The notes beneath the pieces were generated by a model, which was not told where the DNA came from, ran no database searches, and was given only the letters and a program-made list of their open reading frames with translations. This document shows, in pieces, positions 1 through 8,818 of a stretch of 34,295 nt of DNA (positions are counted from its first letter, which is position 1; every line of letters starts with the position of its first letter). A program made the position numbers and the translations under genes. The stretch comes from an uncultured Alphaproteobacteria bacterium (GTDB lineage: Bacteria > Pseudomonadota > Alphaproteobacteria > HIMB59 > GCA-002718135), in contig CACLXJ010000009.1 in NCBI GenBank assembly GCA_902610845.1, forward strand, positions 1 to 34,295, given 5' to 3'.

Positions 1-152
1 CTATCACTTATAATAATTATGTTTGCTTGAGATTCTAGTATATTATCTTTTATTTGATCTAATTTCATAATAGTTACTTCATACTCAGAAAGAAGAGAGG
101 TTAAAAAAATTTTAATATTGTTGTTACAAAATATATTTAATCCGTTTTTCAC
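1..152 (-). CDS. Partial gene of unknown function (N-terminus only)
   Basis: An open frame starts with GTG at 152, overlapping the TGA stop of yggS (GTGA), and runs off the left edge. About 50 residues are visible, beginning MKNGLNIFCNNNIKIF and ending with a hydrophobic run, NIIIISD. The pattern of a hydrophobic strand, a helix and a second hydrophobic strand ending in D is compatible with the first part of an alpha/beta domain such as a response-regulator receiver, but that is a guess from 50 residues. The stop/start overlap suggests co-transcription and translational coupling with yggS. No family can be named. Confidence 0.5.
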   Translation of the reverse strand, partial: MKNGLNIFCNNNIKIFLTSLLSEYEVTIMKLDQIKDNILESQANIIIISD

Positions 153-787
153 GATCTTTTTCCAAACAAGATTGTTCCAAGCCTAATGTATGTAGGGTTA
201 AATTGTAGTGCTTTCTCATAGTCATCACTCATTCCAATGCTTAACTCATCAATTTTATTTTCATTTGCAAGTAGTTTTAATTTATTAAAATGATAGCCTG
301 GATCATCATCTATCGGTGGTATACACATTAAACCGATAATGGATAATTTCATTTCTTGTCTTAAAAAAAACAAAAAGTCTTTCGTATCTTCGGGAAAAAT
401 ACCGGTTTTTGTCTTTTCTTTTCCTGTATTTACCTGAAGAAAAATTTTCTTATTTACTAGTAATTCTCTATATTTTGAAAACTCTCTTGCTATTTTTTCC
501 CTATCTAAAGTATGAAAAACATCAAAAAGCTGAATTGCTGACTTTACTTTATTTGATTGTAGCGGCCCAGTTAAGTGAAGTTCTATTTTTGCATTATCTA
601 GCTTTAGTTTTTGAAATTTTTCTTTTGCTTCTTGGACTCTATTTTCACCAAAAATATATACCCCTGCTTTAACCGCCTCCAAGACACTATTAAGTGGATG
701 ATTTTTAGATATAGCAACAATTTTGGCAGAATTATTGCTTTTTTTTAAAAAATCGTTTATTTCTTTGTATTTCTTAATGTTAAACAT
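149..787 (-). CDS. yggS: YggS/PROSC family PLP-binding protein (PLP homeostasis)
   Basis: Pyridoxal-5'-phosphate-binding protein of the YggS/PROSC family, a fold-III TIM-barrel protein thought to buffer free PLP and keep vitamin B6 and amino-acid pools balanced; no enzymatic activity is established for the family. From the start at 787 the product is 212 residues, a normal length. The PLP lysine is K28 in KIVAISKNHP. GENRVQEA, LHLTGPLQSNK, QVNTGKEKTKTG, SIGMSDDYEKAL and the C-terminal IRLGTILFGKR are all family signatures. A longer frame reaches 865 but adds 26 residues (with CC and a hydrophobic stretch) not seen in the family, so I use the ATG at 787. The gene is divergent from the porin and overlaps the next gene (1-152) by its stop codon. 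Confidence 0.93.
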   Translation of the reverse strand: MFNIKKYKEINDFLKKSNNSAKIVAISKNHPLNSVLEAVKAGVYIFGENRVQEAKEKFQKLKLDNAKIELHLTGPLQSNKVKSAIQLFDVFHTLDREKIAREFSKYRELLVNKKIFLQVNTGKEKTKTGIFPEDTKDFLFFLRQEMKLSIIGLMCIPPIDDDPGYHFNKLKLLANENKIDELSIGMSDDYEKALQFNPTYIRLGTILFGKRS

Positions 788-794
788 AAACAAT

Positions 795-816
795 AATGTT
801 GTAAAAAAACAACATT
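795..816. repeat. Hairpin just upstream of yggS
   Basis: Inverted repeat with arms AATGTTGT (795-802) and ACAACATT (809-816) around six A residues. It lies only 8 bases before the yggS ATG on the minus strand, where a ribosome site would be. It could be an operator or a small translational hairpin; it lacks the GC content of a terminator. Function is unknown. Confidence 0.35.
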
Positions 817-885
817 GTTTCAAAAAATATAATAAATCATTATGCTTTTTTTGTAATTTATTCAATTTTTAAATAATACGTCGTT

Positions 886-908
886 AATACAAGTATGTTT
901 CTTGTATT
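886..908 (+). repeat. Inverted repeat 1 in porin leader
   Basis: Arms AATACAAG (886-893) and CTTGTATT (901-908) are perfectly complementary around the 7-base loop TATGTTT. It sits 34 bases upstream of the porin start and shares one base with the next palindrome. It could be an operator or a 5'-UTR stem-loop of the porin mRNA; the sequence alone does not decide. Confidence 0.45.
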
Positions 909-925
909 TAATGAATATTCATTAA
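908..925 (+). promoter_or_regulatory. 18-bp perfect palindrome before the porin Shine-Dalgarno
   Basis: TTAATGAATATTCATTAA is a perfect 18-bp palindrome ending 5 bases before the strong Shine-Dalgarno AAGGAG (931-936), which is itself 5 bases before the porin ATG at 942. Such a site could bind a dimeric regulator or limit ribosome access. It abuts the hairpin at 886-908, so the leader holds two back-to-back symmetric elements. Confidence 0.45.
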
Positions 926-941
926 CTCAAAAGGAGTAATT

Positions 942-1985
942 ATGAAAAAAGAACTATTAATGGGAACTGCTCTAGTTTCTACGCTTGGTGCTGCTTCAGT
1001 TGCTGAAGCTGTAACAGCTACTATGAGTGGTAACCACCAAACTGGTATTGAATTTGACTCACCAACAGGTGGAACAGACACTAATGCCCAAAGTAATGAT
1101 AACAACTTTAGTGTATCATTATCTGAAACTACTGACGGTGGAATGACTATTTCATCAAGCTTTAAGCTTATGGATGAAAATGGTTCTGCGGGAGATTTAG
1201 ATGCTGGATTTACATTAGCATTCACTGATGGCTCAAAGCTTGATGTTATTAATGCTGGTAACGCATCAGGATCACACGCTGTATCTATTCCAGGTTCAGC
1301 TGGTGCTGAAGGTGTAGCAACTACATCTACTAACTCAGCTTCAACTGGTCTTGATGTCGGTGCTTCTTCAACAGTATTAGGTGTTGAGTATCACACTGCT
1401 TCTGATTTCTTAGCTGATGGACTAAAAATGTCATTCTCAGCTTCTACAGATAGTGGTGCTGCTGCAACTGCTACATATAGAGTAGATAGTCACTTTGCAC
1501 TTGGTGCTACTTATGTAACTGACTTAGGTGATTCAGCTGTAACTATTGGTGCTGGTATTTCAGAAGCTGAAGGTTCAACTTCTGGAACTCAAGCAACTAA
1601 TGATAATAGTAATTTCCATGTTGGTTTGAGTGCTGTAACTGGTGACTTAACTGTTGCTGTTGGTTTTGCTGATGGTAGTCAAGCTGGTGTAAACAGAATA
1701 GGTGCTGATGAAGCTGAATATGAAATGACAAAAGCTGGTGTTAAGTATGTAAGTGGTGATCTAACATTTAATGTTGGTCTTGCTACAGGTGATTCAAAAG
1801 ATAACAGTGTTGGATCAAGTGGTGGATCTGATGACTCACTAGATACTACTTCAGCTAGTATTTCATACGCTGTAGCTTCTGGTGTGACTGCAATTCTAGG
1901 TTACACTTCAGTAGAAGCAAGTGATGAAGGTTCTTCAACAGACGATGGATCTGCATGGTACATCGGTGCAAATATGGCATTTTAA
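942..1985 (+). CDS. Outer-membrane porin
   Basis: A 347-residue beta-barrel porin of the alphaproteobacterial type, forming passive channels in the outer membrane. The Sec signal peptide is MKKELLMGTALVSTLGAASVAEA, with likely cleavage after AEA (about residue 23). The mature part is rich in G, S, T, D and A with alternating amphipathic strands and short loops, and it ends in WYIGANMAF with the terminal phenylalanine that outer-membrane insertion by BAM prefers. Codon use is unlike the neighbours (many GCT, GGT and ACT codons, higher G+C), as expected of a very highly expressed gene. AAGGAG at 931-936 is the clearest ribosome site I noticed in the window. The gene stands alone: divergent yggS on one side, a strong terminator right after it. 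Substrate preference cannot be read. Confidence 0.9.
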   Translation: MKKELLMGTALVSTLGAASVAEAVTATMSGNHQTGIEFDSPTGGTDTNAQSNDNNFSVSLSETTDGGMTISSSFKLMDENGSAGDLDAGFTLAFTDGSKLDVINAGNASGSHAVSIPGSAGAEGVATTSTNSASTGLDVGASSTVLGVEYHTASDFLADGLKMSFSASTDSGAAATATYRVDSHFALGATYVTDLGDSAVTIGAGISEAEGSTSGTQATNDNSNFHVGLSAVTGDLTVAVGFADGSQAGVNRIGADEAEYEMTKAGVKYVSGDLTFNVGLATGDSKDNSVGSSGGSDDSLDTTSASISYAVASGVTAILGYTSVEASDEGSSTDDGSAWYIGANMAF

Positions 1986-2008
1986 TAAAAGATTTTATAT
2001 CTTTGAAA

Positions 2009-2037
2009 ACGGCACTTTAACGAGTGCCGTTTTTTTT
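2009..2037 (+). terminator. Intrinsic terminator of the porin gene
   Basis: A GC-rich 8-bp stem ACGGCACT/AGTGCCGT (2009-2016 and 2023-2030) closes the loop TTAACG and is followed by seven further T residues (2031-2037). It starts 24 bases after the porin stop. This is the best intrinsic terminator in the window, and it isolates the porin from the DUF3576-leuS run. Confidence 0.92.
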
Positions 2038-2077
2038 ATGTTTTACATTTAGGCCCCAATACAATAATTACAATTTA

Positions 2078-2683
2078 ATGATTTTGTATAAATTAATTTT
2101 ATTTTTGGTTTTGTCTTTTCTTATTTCTTGCAATAGTAATAAAAGTGAAGAAGAGATGGATGAGTTGTGGTCAAAGGCCCAGACTAAAAATGAAATTATT
2201 GAAAGATCAGGTACCAAATTTAACTCCGCAATAGATATGGATTTAGCTATGAGAGATGCTGAAACGAGACTTCAAACAGGTGGTGGTTTATTAGGTAAGG
2301 GCGGTATTTCATTTAGCGGTATTATAAACAATGATTCAGGAAACAATAATTCTACAACGACAATTGCTATGTCGGTAAATCCATTTCTTTGGAAAGGTGC
2401 GCTAGAGACAATTGACTTTATGCCTTTAAGTTCAGCAGATCAGATTGGAGGAACAATAATTACAGACTGGTATTCAACATCTACTAACCCTAATGAGAGA
2501 TGTAAGTTAAATATTTTTATTTCTGGAATGCAGCTAAACACTGAAAATCTAAAGGTAGCTTCTTTTTGCCAAGAATTCAAAGACCCTTCTTGGATAAATA
2601 AAAAAGTTGATCAAGAGGATAATATAAAAATTGAAAACGCTATATTAAATAAAGCAAAAAAATTAAAACTACAATCAAGTTAA
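2078..2683 (+). CDS. DUF3576 family lipoprotein
   Basis: A 201-residue protein with a lipoprotein signal, MILYKLILFLVLSFLISC, with lipobox LISC and lipidated Cys18. The body matches the DUF3576 family of Alphaproteobacteria: NPFLWKGALETIDFMPLSSAD, GGTIITDWY, then NERCKLNIFISGMQL, and CQEF near the end. The role is unknown; the conserved place directly upstream of leuS and lptE is usual for the family. The frame can be extended to 2024, but that start lies inside the porin terminator, so ATG 2078, which begins the signal peptide, is chosen. Three bases separate its stop from leuS. Probably an envelope lipoprotein. Confidence 0.85.
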   Translation: MILYKLILFLVLSFLISCNSNKSEEEMDELWSKAQTKNEIIERSGTKFNSAIDMDLAMRDAETRLQTGGGLLGKGGISFSGIINNDSGNNNSTTTIAMSVNPFLWKGALETIDFMPLSSADQIGGTIITDWYSTSTNPNERCKLNIFISGMQLNTENLKVASFCQEFKDPSWINKKVDQEDNIKIENAILNKAKKLKLQSS

Positions 2684-2686
2684 GAA

Positions 2687-5197
2687 GTGTCATCACGATA
2701 CAATCACAAATTAGTTGAAAAAAAATGGCAGGATATATGGTCAGACAAAAAAATTTTTCAAACTTCTAAAAATGAAAATGGTGAAAAGTATTATGTTTTA
2801 GAAATGTTTCCATATCCCTCTGGAAAGATACATATGGGGCATGTGAGAAACTACACACTGGGTGATGTAGTTGCGAGATATAAGAAAATGAAAGGTTATA
2901 ATGTTCTCCACCCAATGGGTTGGGACGCTTTTGGCCTTCCTGCTGAAAATGCTGCTTTAACTGAAAAAAAACATCCTGAAAGTTGGACGTACCAAAATAT
3001 TACAACAATGAAAAAACAACTTTTAAAAATGGGGTTGTCTTTGGATTGGGATAGAGAAATTGCAACATGCCATCCAGATTATTACAAGCATGAACAAAAA
3101 TTTTTTATTGATATGTTTAAATCTGGTCTTGCTTATAAAAAAGAAGCTGAGGTCAATTGGGACCCTGTAGACAAAACAGTTCTGGCAAATGAACAAGTGA
3201 TTGACGGAAAAGGATGGAGGTCGGGAGCACCTGTAGAAAAAAAGAAGTTATCTCAGTGGTTTTTAAAAATTAGCAAGTATTCTAATGAGCTTTTAGATGA
3301 TTTAGATAAATTAGAAAATTGGCCTAATAAAGTAAAAATAATGCAATCTAATTGGATTGGTAAATCTGTAGGAGTTGAAATTGATTTTAACGTTTCAGAA
3401 AAAAATAAAAAAATAAAAGTTTTTACAACAAGACCAGATACGATTTATGGTGCTACATTTTTAGCTCTTTCTAGTGAGCATGATTTAGTTGCTGAAATAT
3501 CAAAACAAAAATCGGATTTACAGAAGTTTATTAAAGACTGTAAAGATATAAACCCTGATAAAACCAAAAAAGGGTTTAATACTAATTTATTTGCTGAACA
3601 TCCATTTATTGAAGGCAAAAAAATTCCAATCTTTGTGGCTAACTTTGTTTTAAAAGAATACGGTCTTGGTGCAATTTTTGGTTGTCCTGCACATGATCAA
3701 AGAGATTTGGATTTTGCAATTGAATACAATATTGATGTTATTCCAGTTGTTAAACCAATTGATATTGAGGCAGACAAATTTAAAATCAACAGTAAGGCCT
3801 TCACTGAAGATGGGACAATAATTAATTCAGAATTTTTAAATGGATTAAACATTTTTGAAGCAAAAGAAAAGATAATTAATGAAATAGAAAAAAGGGGAAT
3901 AGGAAAAAAGAAAATAAATTTTAAATTAAGAGATTGGGGAATTTCCAGGCAGAGATTTTGGGGTTGTCCAATACCTATTATTTATAGAGAAGACGGGGAA
4001 ATACTTGCGGTTGAAGATGAAGATCTTCCAGTTAAACTTCCTGACATTGAGAATTTTAGTGAGTCATCTAGTGCTTTAAGTAATATTTCTGGTTGGAAGG
4101 ATACTGTCTGTCCAAAAACTGGTATGAAAGCTTACAGAGAGACTGATACTTTTGATACTTTTTTTGAATCCTCTTGGTATTATTTTCGATATTGCAATGC
4201 TAGGTTAAGTAAGCCGTTTGATAAAAAAGATATAGAATATTGGTTACCTGTCGACCAATACATTGGTGGTATAGAACATGCTATTTTACATCTTTTATAC
4301 TCAAGGTTCTTTACTAAAGCTTTAAGAGACCTTGGTTATTTTAATTTAGATGAGCCGTTTAAAGGATTATTTACGCAAGGGATGGTTACCCATATAACAT
4401 ATAAAAATATAAACAATGAATGGATTGAGCCCAAAAATGTAGAAAAATATAGTGGTGGGTTAAAAGATAAAGGCGGTCTTAAAGTTGTGAGTGGGAAAAT
4501 TGAAAAAATGAGTAAATCTAAAAAAAATGTTGTTGATCCAAATGATATTATTGATTCATATGGTGCTGATACTGCTAGATGGTTTATGTTATCAGATAGT
4601 CCACCAGAAAGAGACTTGCAGTGGACAGAAACTGGTATAGCTTCTTCATTCAAATTTATAAATAAATTATATGAAACTGCAGACAAGCTTAATAACTATA
4701 AATCAAATAACTCTGAAAATATTGATGTGATAGATTCTTTAAAAAGTATAATTAATGAGGTGTCAGAAAATATAGAAAATTTTCAGTTTAATAAGTCTGT
4801 TGCAAAAATATATGAGTTTGTAAATATTCTTAATAACTCAGTTTTGAAAAAAAATTTGTCTGAAAAGAACTTTAAATGGTCGTTGGAAAAGCTTTCAATA
4901 ATTTTACAGCCCTTTGTTCCACATATTAGTGAAGAGATTTGGTCAAACCTTGGCAATGAAACTTTATGTATTAGTGAAGCTTGGTCGATAGAAGAGGTAA
5001 AGAAAAAAACCAGCATAAAAATTGCAATTCAAATAAATGGTAAAACTAAAGAAATTATTCAGATTGAAGATAAAATTTCAAAAGAAGAAGTTTTAAATAT
5101 AGTAAAAAATAATAATAAAATTAAAAAAAACTTAATTGGGAAAAATGTTATTAGAGAAATTTATGTCCCTGGTAAAATTGTAAATTTAGTGATCTAA
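2687..5197 (+). CDS. leuS: Leucyl-tRNA synthetase
   Basis: Charges tRNA-Leu with leucine in the cytoplasm. The 836-residue class Ia enzyme starts with GTG at 2687, the only start fitting the conserved N-terminus ([14 protein letters not shown]). The class I signatures are HMGH at residues 49-52 and KMSKS at 607-611. The editing (CP1) domain is present, with TTRPDT at 247-252 and [13 protein letters not shown] near 330-345. WGCPIPIIY, then [11 protein letters not shown] and [17 protein letters not shown], give the catalytic core; the C-terminal anticodon-binding region includes [12 protein letters not shown]. All expected domains are present at normal length. Its TAA stop shares one base with the ATG of lptE, as in the usual alphaproteobacterial leuS-lptE-holA order. 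Confidence 0.98.
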   Translation: MSSRYNHKLVEKKWQDIWSDKKIFQTSKNENGEKYYVLEMFPYPSGKIHMGHVRNYTLGDVVARYKKMKGYNVLHPMGWDAFGLPAENAALTEKKHPESWTYQNITTMKKQLLKMGLSLDWDREIATCHPDYYKHEQKFFIDMFKSGLAYKKEAEVNWDPVDKTVLANEQVIDGKGWRSGAPVEKKKLSQWFLKISKYSNELLDDLDKLENWPNKVKIMQSNWIGKSVGVEIDFNVSEKNKKIKVFTTRPDTIYGATFLALSSEHDLVAEISKQKSDLQKFIKDCKDINPDKTKKGFNTNLFAEHPFIEGKKIPIFVANFVLKEYGLGAIFGCPAHDQRDLDFAIEYNIDVIPVVKPIDIEADKFKINSKAFTEDGTIINSEFLNGLNIFEAKEKIINEIEKRGIGKKKINFKLRDWGISRQRFWGCPIPIIYREDGEILAVEDEDLPVKLPDIENFSESSSALSNISGWKDTVCPKTGMKAYRETDTFDTFFESSWYYFRYCNARLSKPFDKKDIEYWLPVDQYIGGIEHAILHLLYSRFFTKALRDLGYFNLDEPFKGLFTQGMVTHITYKNINNEWIEPKNVEKYSGGLKDKGGLKVVSGKIEKMSKSKKNVVDPNDIIDSYGADTARWFMLSDSPPERDLQWTETGIASSFKFINKLYETADKLNNYKSNNSENIDVIDSLKSIINEVSENIENFQFNKSVAKIYEFVNILNNSVLKKNLSEKNFKWSLEKLSIILQPFVPHISEEIWSNLGNETLCISEAWSIEEVKKKTSIKIAIQINGKTKEIIQIEDKISKEEVLNIVKNNNKIKKNLIGKNVIREIYVPGKIVNLVI

Positions 5198-5682
5198 TGA
5201 ATAAACTATTTGTTGTTTTTTTATTTTATTTTGTTGTCTCCTGTGGTGGTGTTGAATTTGTTTATAAAAATGATAAAAACTTCATAAACCCACTCTATCA
5301 AAAAACAAAAGTTATTACATCTGGTACAGATTTAAGTTTTATTAATTCATATCTACCAATGTTTTTTGGTGAGAGCAATCAGCACGCTTACATCCTTAAA
5401 ATTAATATTAATGAGAAAAAGACCAAAAGGTCTGTGGAAACAAATCAAACAACATCAAACCTTAGATATGAGCTAAGGTTTAATTATACTTTAACATCAA
5501 TTAAAAAAGATTGTATAACTTATCAAAAAGAAATAGTTTCTTATTTTTCAATTATACCTAAGTCCTCAGGCTACAATTATGGAGCAGATACTTCTTTAGA
5601 AAAAAAGTATGAGTTAGCAATAGGTGATAACTTAAACCAATTTGTTTCTATTTTATCTGACACAAACATAGATAATTGTTAA
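5197..5682 (+). CDS. lptE: LPS-assembly lipoprotein LptE (putative)
   Basis: A small lipoprotein of 161 residues. The signal [16 protein letters not shown] has lipobox VVSC with lipidated Cys16, followed by GG. The mature part has an amphipathic beta pattern (YILKININEKK, LRYELRFNYTLTSI). Family similarity is weak by eye, but the position between leuS and holA, the length and the lipobox are those of LptE, the plug and partner of the LptD translocon that places lipopolysaccharide in the outer leaflet. It overlaps both neighbours by one base (TAATG). The naming rests mostly on context. If right, the organism makes LPS, which fits the envelope cassette at 18-21 kb. Confidence 0.75.
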   Translation: MNKLFVVFLFYFVVSCGGVEFVYKNDKNFINPLYQKTKVITSGTDLSFINSYLPMFFGESNQHAYILKININEKKTKRSVETNQTTSNLRYELRFNYTLTSIKKDCITYQKEIVSYFSIIPKSSGYNYGADTSLEKKYELAIGDNLNQFVSILSDTNIDNC

Positions 5683-6620
5683 TGAAAATAGATCCTATTA
5701 GCATTCTATTAAATGAAAATTTTAGAATAGATAAAAAGATTTACTTCATAAGTGGTAATGAAAAAACACTCATGCAGAAAATAAAAGATACAATTATTGA
5801 AAATTATCAGAAAAACACAAATGCCAGGGTTACAAATATTGATACTATTAAAGAGTTTGTTGAAGAAGTTGGGTTATTTGAAAATCATAAAATATTTTTA
5901 GGAAATGGCTGCAAAGGAATTGACGAAAAAAACTTAGAAAATATAAAAAATTCACACGGTATTTTCATTTTTGTCGATGAAAACTCACAAAAAATTAAAA
6001 AAATAAAAAGTCTATTTAATAAGGACAAAGATAGTTATTTGATTGATTGTTATGAGTTAGAAAAGGAATCAAAAATAAAAATTTTAAAAAAATTTTTAAG
6101 TGATAACGGTTTAAATATTGCACAAGATATCTATTGGTTGTTAGTTGATAAACTAGATAGTAAATATGGTTTTTTTGAAAATAGTTTAAGTAAAATCATA
6201 GAGCTCGATGAAAAAGACTTAACATTTGACAATATTAACAAACTGTTAACAGTTAGTGACTCTGGAAAAGAAAAAGTTTTTTTTAACTTATTCAAAAAGA
6301 ACAAAGAAATAGTTGGTCTTTATAGAGACAAAATTGTAACTAACACAGATGTCAATGAATTTTATTTTTACATCAAATTTCTCTGCCTATTAATAGTAGA
6401 ATCTAAAAATGAAGATGAATTTCAAAGAAATATTCCTGTATATTTATTTAAAGAAAAACATAGGCTAATAGACATTTTTAGAAAATATAATTCAAAAAAG
6501 AAAAAATTGCTAATTAGGTTGCTCTCTTCAACTGAAAATGTTTTGCGTAAAGATAGCAACCTGTCTTTGGTTTTTGGCCTACGCTTTCTTCTAAATATTA
6601 AAAAAATTACTATTTCTTAA
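5682..6620 (+). CDS. holA: DNA polymerase III delta subunit
   Basis: 312 residues; opens the beta sliding clamp as part of the polymerase III clamp loader. The N-terminal AAA+-like part has IYFISGNEKTLMQKIKDTI (the usual LYGxDxxLxxE region), and later KILKKFLSDNGLNIAQDIYWLLVDKL and the LLRLLSSTENVLRK-like C-terminal helices match HolA. The protein is strongly diverged and lysine-rich. I use ATG 5682, which overlaps the lptE stop by one base; a TTG two codons upstream is less likely. The 3' end overlaps the convergent parB by 11 bases, with no room for a terminator between them. Confidence 0.85.
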   Translation: MKIDPISILLNENFRIDKKIYFISGNEKTLMQKIKDTIIENYQKNTNARVTNIDTIKEFVEEVGLFENHKIFLGNGCKGIDEKNLENIKNSHGIFIFVDENSQKIKKIKSLFNKDKDSYLIDCYELEKESKIKILKKFLSDNGLNIAQDIYWLLVDKLDSKYGFFENSLSKIIELDEKDLTFDNINKLLTVSDSGKEKVFFNLFKKNKEIVGLYRDKIVTNTDVNEFYFYIKFLCLLIVESKNEDEFQRNIPVYLFKEKHRLIDIFRKYNSKKKKLLIRLLSSTENVLRKDSNLSLVFGLRFLLNIKKITIS

Positions 6621-7449
6621 GTCTTTTCATTAAATCATCAAGTTGATTCAGATCAGAATAGTATAAAGTTAGTGAACCAGATGAGCCATTCTCGTTAAAT
6701 TGTATTGAGGTTCGTAAACCTATTTTATCTGATAGTTCCTTCTCTAAGTCTACTATGTTTGGGTCTTTTAATGTTTTCTTTTTTTTACTGTTTTTAAACT
6801 CTGATGTTATTTTTTCAGTTTGTCTTACACTGAGTTTTCTTTCAACAATTTCTTTTGCTTTATTAATTGCATCTGGAACACCTATAAGTGCTCTCGCATG
6901 TCCCATAGATAGATCTCCGTTTATTACCATTTCTTGAATTTTTTTATCTAACTCTAAAAGGCGTAAAATATTTGAAACATAACTTGAGCTTTTTCCAATT
7001 AATTTTGCAAGATTTTCGTTGTTAATATTTTTGATGTTAACCAAACCTTTGTAAGCGTTAGCCTCTTCAATAACATTTAAATCTTCTCTTTGAATATTTT
7101 CAATTAAAGCTGCTTCTAAAACATTGGTTTCATCAAGATCTTTGATAACACAATCTACCTCGTGCATCCCATTTAGTTGGCATGCCCTCCATCTTCTTTC
7201 TCCTGCAATAATTTGAAATTGATTATCACCTGTTGGTTTGACAATAATAGGCTGAATTAATCCTTGATTTTTAATTGAAGATGAAAGTTCTTTGAGCTCT
7301 TCATTTTTGAAGTTTTTTCTTGGCTGTAAGGGGTTGGGCACGATTTGAGAAATATTAATTTTTTGGATGTTATTATTTGTTTCATTTTTGTTGTTAGTGG
7401 TTGATAGAAGAGCTCCCAGGCCCATGCCTAGTTTGTTTTCTTTATTCAT
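6610..7449 (-). CDS. parB: Chromosome-partitioning protein ParB
   Basis: A CTP-dependent DNA clamp that loads at parS and spreads to organise and segregate the origin region. 279 residues. N-terminal ParB/Srx domain: PNPLQPRKNF, QPIIVKP, the CTP-site box GERRWRA, then ENIQREDLN. A central helix-turn-helix (LAKLIGKSSSYVSNILRLL, then GHARALIG) reads parS. A C-terminal dimerisation domain follows a lysine-rich linker (KKKKTLKDPN). The start overlaps the 3' end of parA by 8 bases, a normal parAB operon. Its probable binding sites, two TTTCACGTGAAA cores, lie about 3.3 kb upstream in the same transcription unit (10691-10702 and 10882-10893). Confidence 0.97.
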   Translation of the reverse strand: MNKENKLGMGLGALLSTTNNKNETNNNIQKINISQIVPNPLQPRKNFKNEELKELSSSIKNQGLIQPIIVKPTGDNQFQIIAGERRWRACQLNGMHEVDCVIKDLDETNVLEAALIENIQREDLNVIEEANAYKGLVNIKNINNENLAKLIGKSSSYVSNILRLLELDKKIQEMVINGDLSMGHARALIGVPDAINKAKEIVERKLSVRQTEKITSEFKNSKKKKTLKDPNIVDLEKELSDKIGLRTSIQFNENGSSGSLTLYYSDLNQLDDLMKRLKK

Positions 7450-8215
7450 GGTTTTTATTTTGGTTTAAAATTACTTCTTTTGCAAGCTCAATATAAGCTA
7501 TGGAGCCTGCAGCTTGTGTATCGTATACAAGTGCTGGTTTACCGTGGCTTGGGGCTTCAGAAATTTTAACATTTCGTGGAATAGTTGTTTTGTAAACTTG
7601 ATCACCAAAATGTTGTCTAACATCTTTCTCAACCAAAGAGCTTAATGAGTTTCTTTTGTCCAACATTGTTAATAATATTCCTTCAATTTTTAGGCTATTA
7701 TTAAAGTTTTGTTGTATTAATTTGATAGTTTGCATTAGCGCTGAAAGACCCTCTAGAGCAAAAAATTCTGACTGAAGAGGAATTAGTGTTGTGTTTGATG
7801 CTACTAATGAATTGATAGTTAGCAAGCCAAGTGCTGGTGGACAATCTACAAAAATAAAATCGAAATTATCAATTTCAGCAAAGATTGATTTAAATACAAA
7901 CTCTCTGTTTTCAAAATTTGTCAACTCTACCTCGGCTGCAGCTAAGTCTGTGTTTGCTGCAATTATTTTTAGACCAGGTATTAATGTTTCTTTTATTCCT
8001 TCTTTAAGAAGTCTCTTTTCATGAATCATTTCATAAATAGATGGCTTTCTATCATTATGGGTAAGCCCAAGTCCTGTGCTAGCATTGCCTTGGGGGTCAG
8101 CATCGACAATTAAAACATTTTTTTTCACTGCAGCTAATGAAGTGGCTAGGTTTATTGTGGTTGTGGTTTTGCCAACACCCCCTTTTTGATTGGAAATTGA
8201 AATAATTTTTTTCAC
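7442..8215 (-). CDS. parA: Chromosome-partitioning ATPase ParA
   Basis: A Walker-type ATPase that forms a nucleoid-bound gradient along which ParB-parS complexes move to the cell poles. 257 residues, starting MKKIISISNQKGGVGKTT; the deviant Walker A box KGGVGKT is at residues 11-17. DADPQGNAS (switch I) and IFVDCPPALG (Walker B) are intact. ILLTMLDKRNSLSSLV and VYKTTIPRNVKISEAPSHG are typical of chromosomal ParA/Soj. It overlaps rsmG by 4 bases (ATGA) and parB by 8. It lacks the N-terminal DNA-binding extension of plasmid type Ia ParA proteins, so it is the chromosomal type. Confidence 0.98.
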   Translation of the reverse strand: MKKIISISNQKGGVGKTTTTINLATSLAAVKKNVLIVDADPQGNASTGLGLTHNDRKPSIYEMIHEKRLLKEGIKETLIPGLKIIAANTDLAAAEVELTNFENREFVFKSIFAEIDNFDFIFVDCPPALGLLTINSLVASNTTLIPLQSEFFALEGLSALMQTIKLIQQNFNNSLKIEGILLTMLDKRNSLSSLVEKDVRQHFGDQVYKTTIPRNVKISEAPSHGKPALVYDTQAAGSIAYIELAKEVILNQNKNHE

Positions 8216-8817
8216 AGTTTTTTATATTTTATTATTTTTAACACATACCCATCACCCTCACTTTGACTTGGATAAAGATCGTATTCAAAGCTAAAGTATT
8301 TTTTTGCATCTTGTATTTCTTTCTTAACACTTCTTCCTTTTAGAAAAAGTAGTGATGTATTTTTTTTTGTTAAAAACCGTGAATAATCTAATGATTTTAC
8401 TAATGGAGCAAAGGCTCGACAGATAATAAAATCAAATTTTTGATTTTTGATTTTTTCAACTCTTGTACAAATAGTTTTTATTTCTATATTCTGCTCATGT
8501 GCAAATTCTTTAATAAAGTTTATTTTTTTCATCTTTGAGTCAATCAATAATATATTTGAATGCCCAAAAATATATAAGATCACCCCTGGCAACCCCGCAC
8601 CAGTGCCAAGGTCTATTATTGATGCATTTTTTTTAAAAATAAATTCAGACAATTGTAATGAATCATTAATATGCCTATCCCAAGCAACATCAATTGTAGA
8701 AGGCCCAACCAAATTGTGTATTTGGTTGCTTTTTGTTAATTTCAATATGTAATTATCGATTAAACCAATTTGCTTTCTGTTGAGATTGTATTTTTTTATT
8801 ACAGTGTTTTTGTCCAA
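8212..8817 (-). CDS. rsmG: 16S rRNA m7G527 methyltransferase RsmG
   Basis: Methylates N7 of G527 in 16S rRNA using S-adenosylmethionine. 201 residues. The SAM-binding motif IIDLGTGAGLPGVIL and the preceding WDRHINDSLQL are diagnostic; ICRAFAPLVKSLDYS follows, where the family has CRAxA. One base separates it from mnmG upstream, and it overlaps parA downstream by 4 bases. The mnmG-rsmG-parA-parB order is the common origin-proximal cluster of many bacteria. Confidence 0.96.
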   Translation of the reverse strand: MDKNTVIKKYNLNRKQIGLIDNYILKLTKSNQIHNLVGPSTIDVAWDRHINDSLQLSEFIFKKNASIIDLGTGAGLPGVILYIFGHSNILLIDSKMKKINFIKEFAHEQNIEIKTICTRVEKIKNQKFDFIICRAFAPLVKSLDYSRFLTKKNTSLLFLKGRSVKKEIQDAKKYFSFEYDLYPSQSEGDGYVLKIIKYKKL

Positions 8818-8818
8818 A

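Noticed and set aside
409-672. Plus-strand frame of 87 codons with hydrophobic, leucine-rich product
   Set aside because: Exactly opposite the conserved part of yggS; hydrophobic products are expected from the complement of lysine-rich AT-rich genes.
851-879. Sigma-70 promoter TTGTAA-N17-TAATAC for the porin
   Set aside because: The -35 is fair, but the -10 matches TATAAT at only three of six positions, and in such AT-rich DNA equally good matches occur by chance.
908-1225. Open frame of 105 codons antisense to the porin
   Set aside because: Lies wholly opposite a well-supported porin with biased codon use; the open frame is a by-product of that bias, and no ribosome site or family signature is seen.
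2021-2030. GAGTGC at this position as half of a CIRCE-like site
   Set aside because: It is the right arm of the porin terminator stem.
2024-2077. Extended N-terminus of the DUF3576 gene
   Set aside because: Would begin inside the porin terminator; the lipoprotein signal starts at 2078.
4336-4686. Minus-strand frame of 116 codons inside leuS
   Set aside because: Opposite the catalytic KMSKS region of leuS; no independent evidence.
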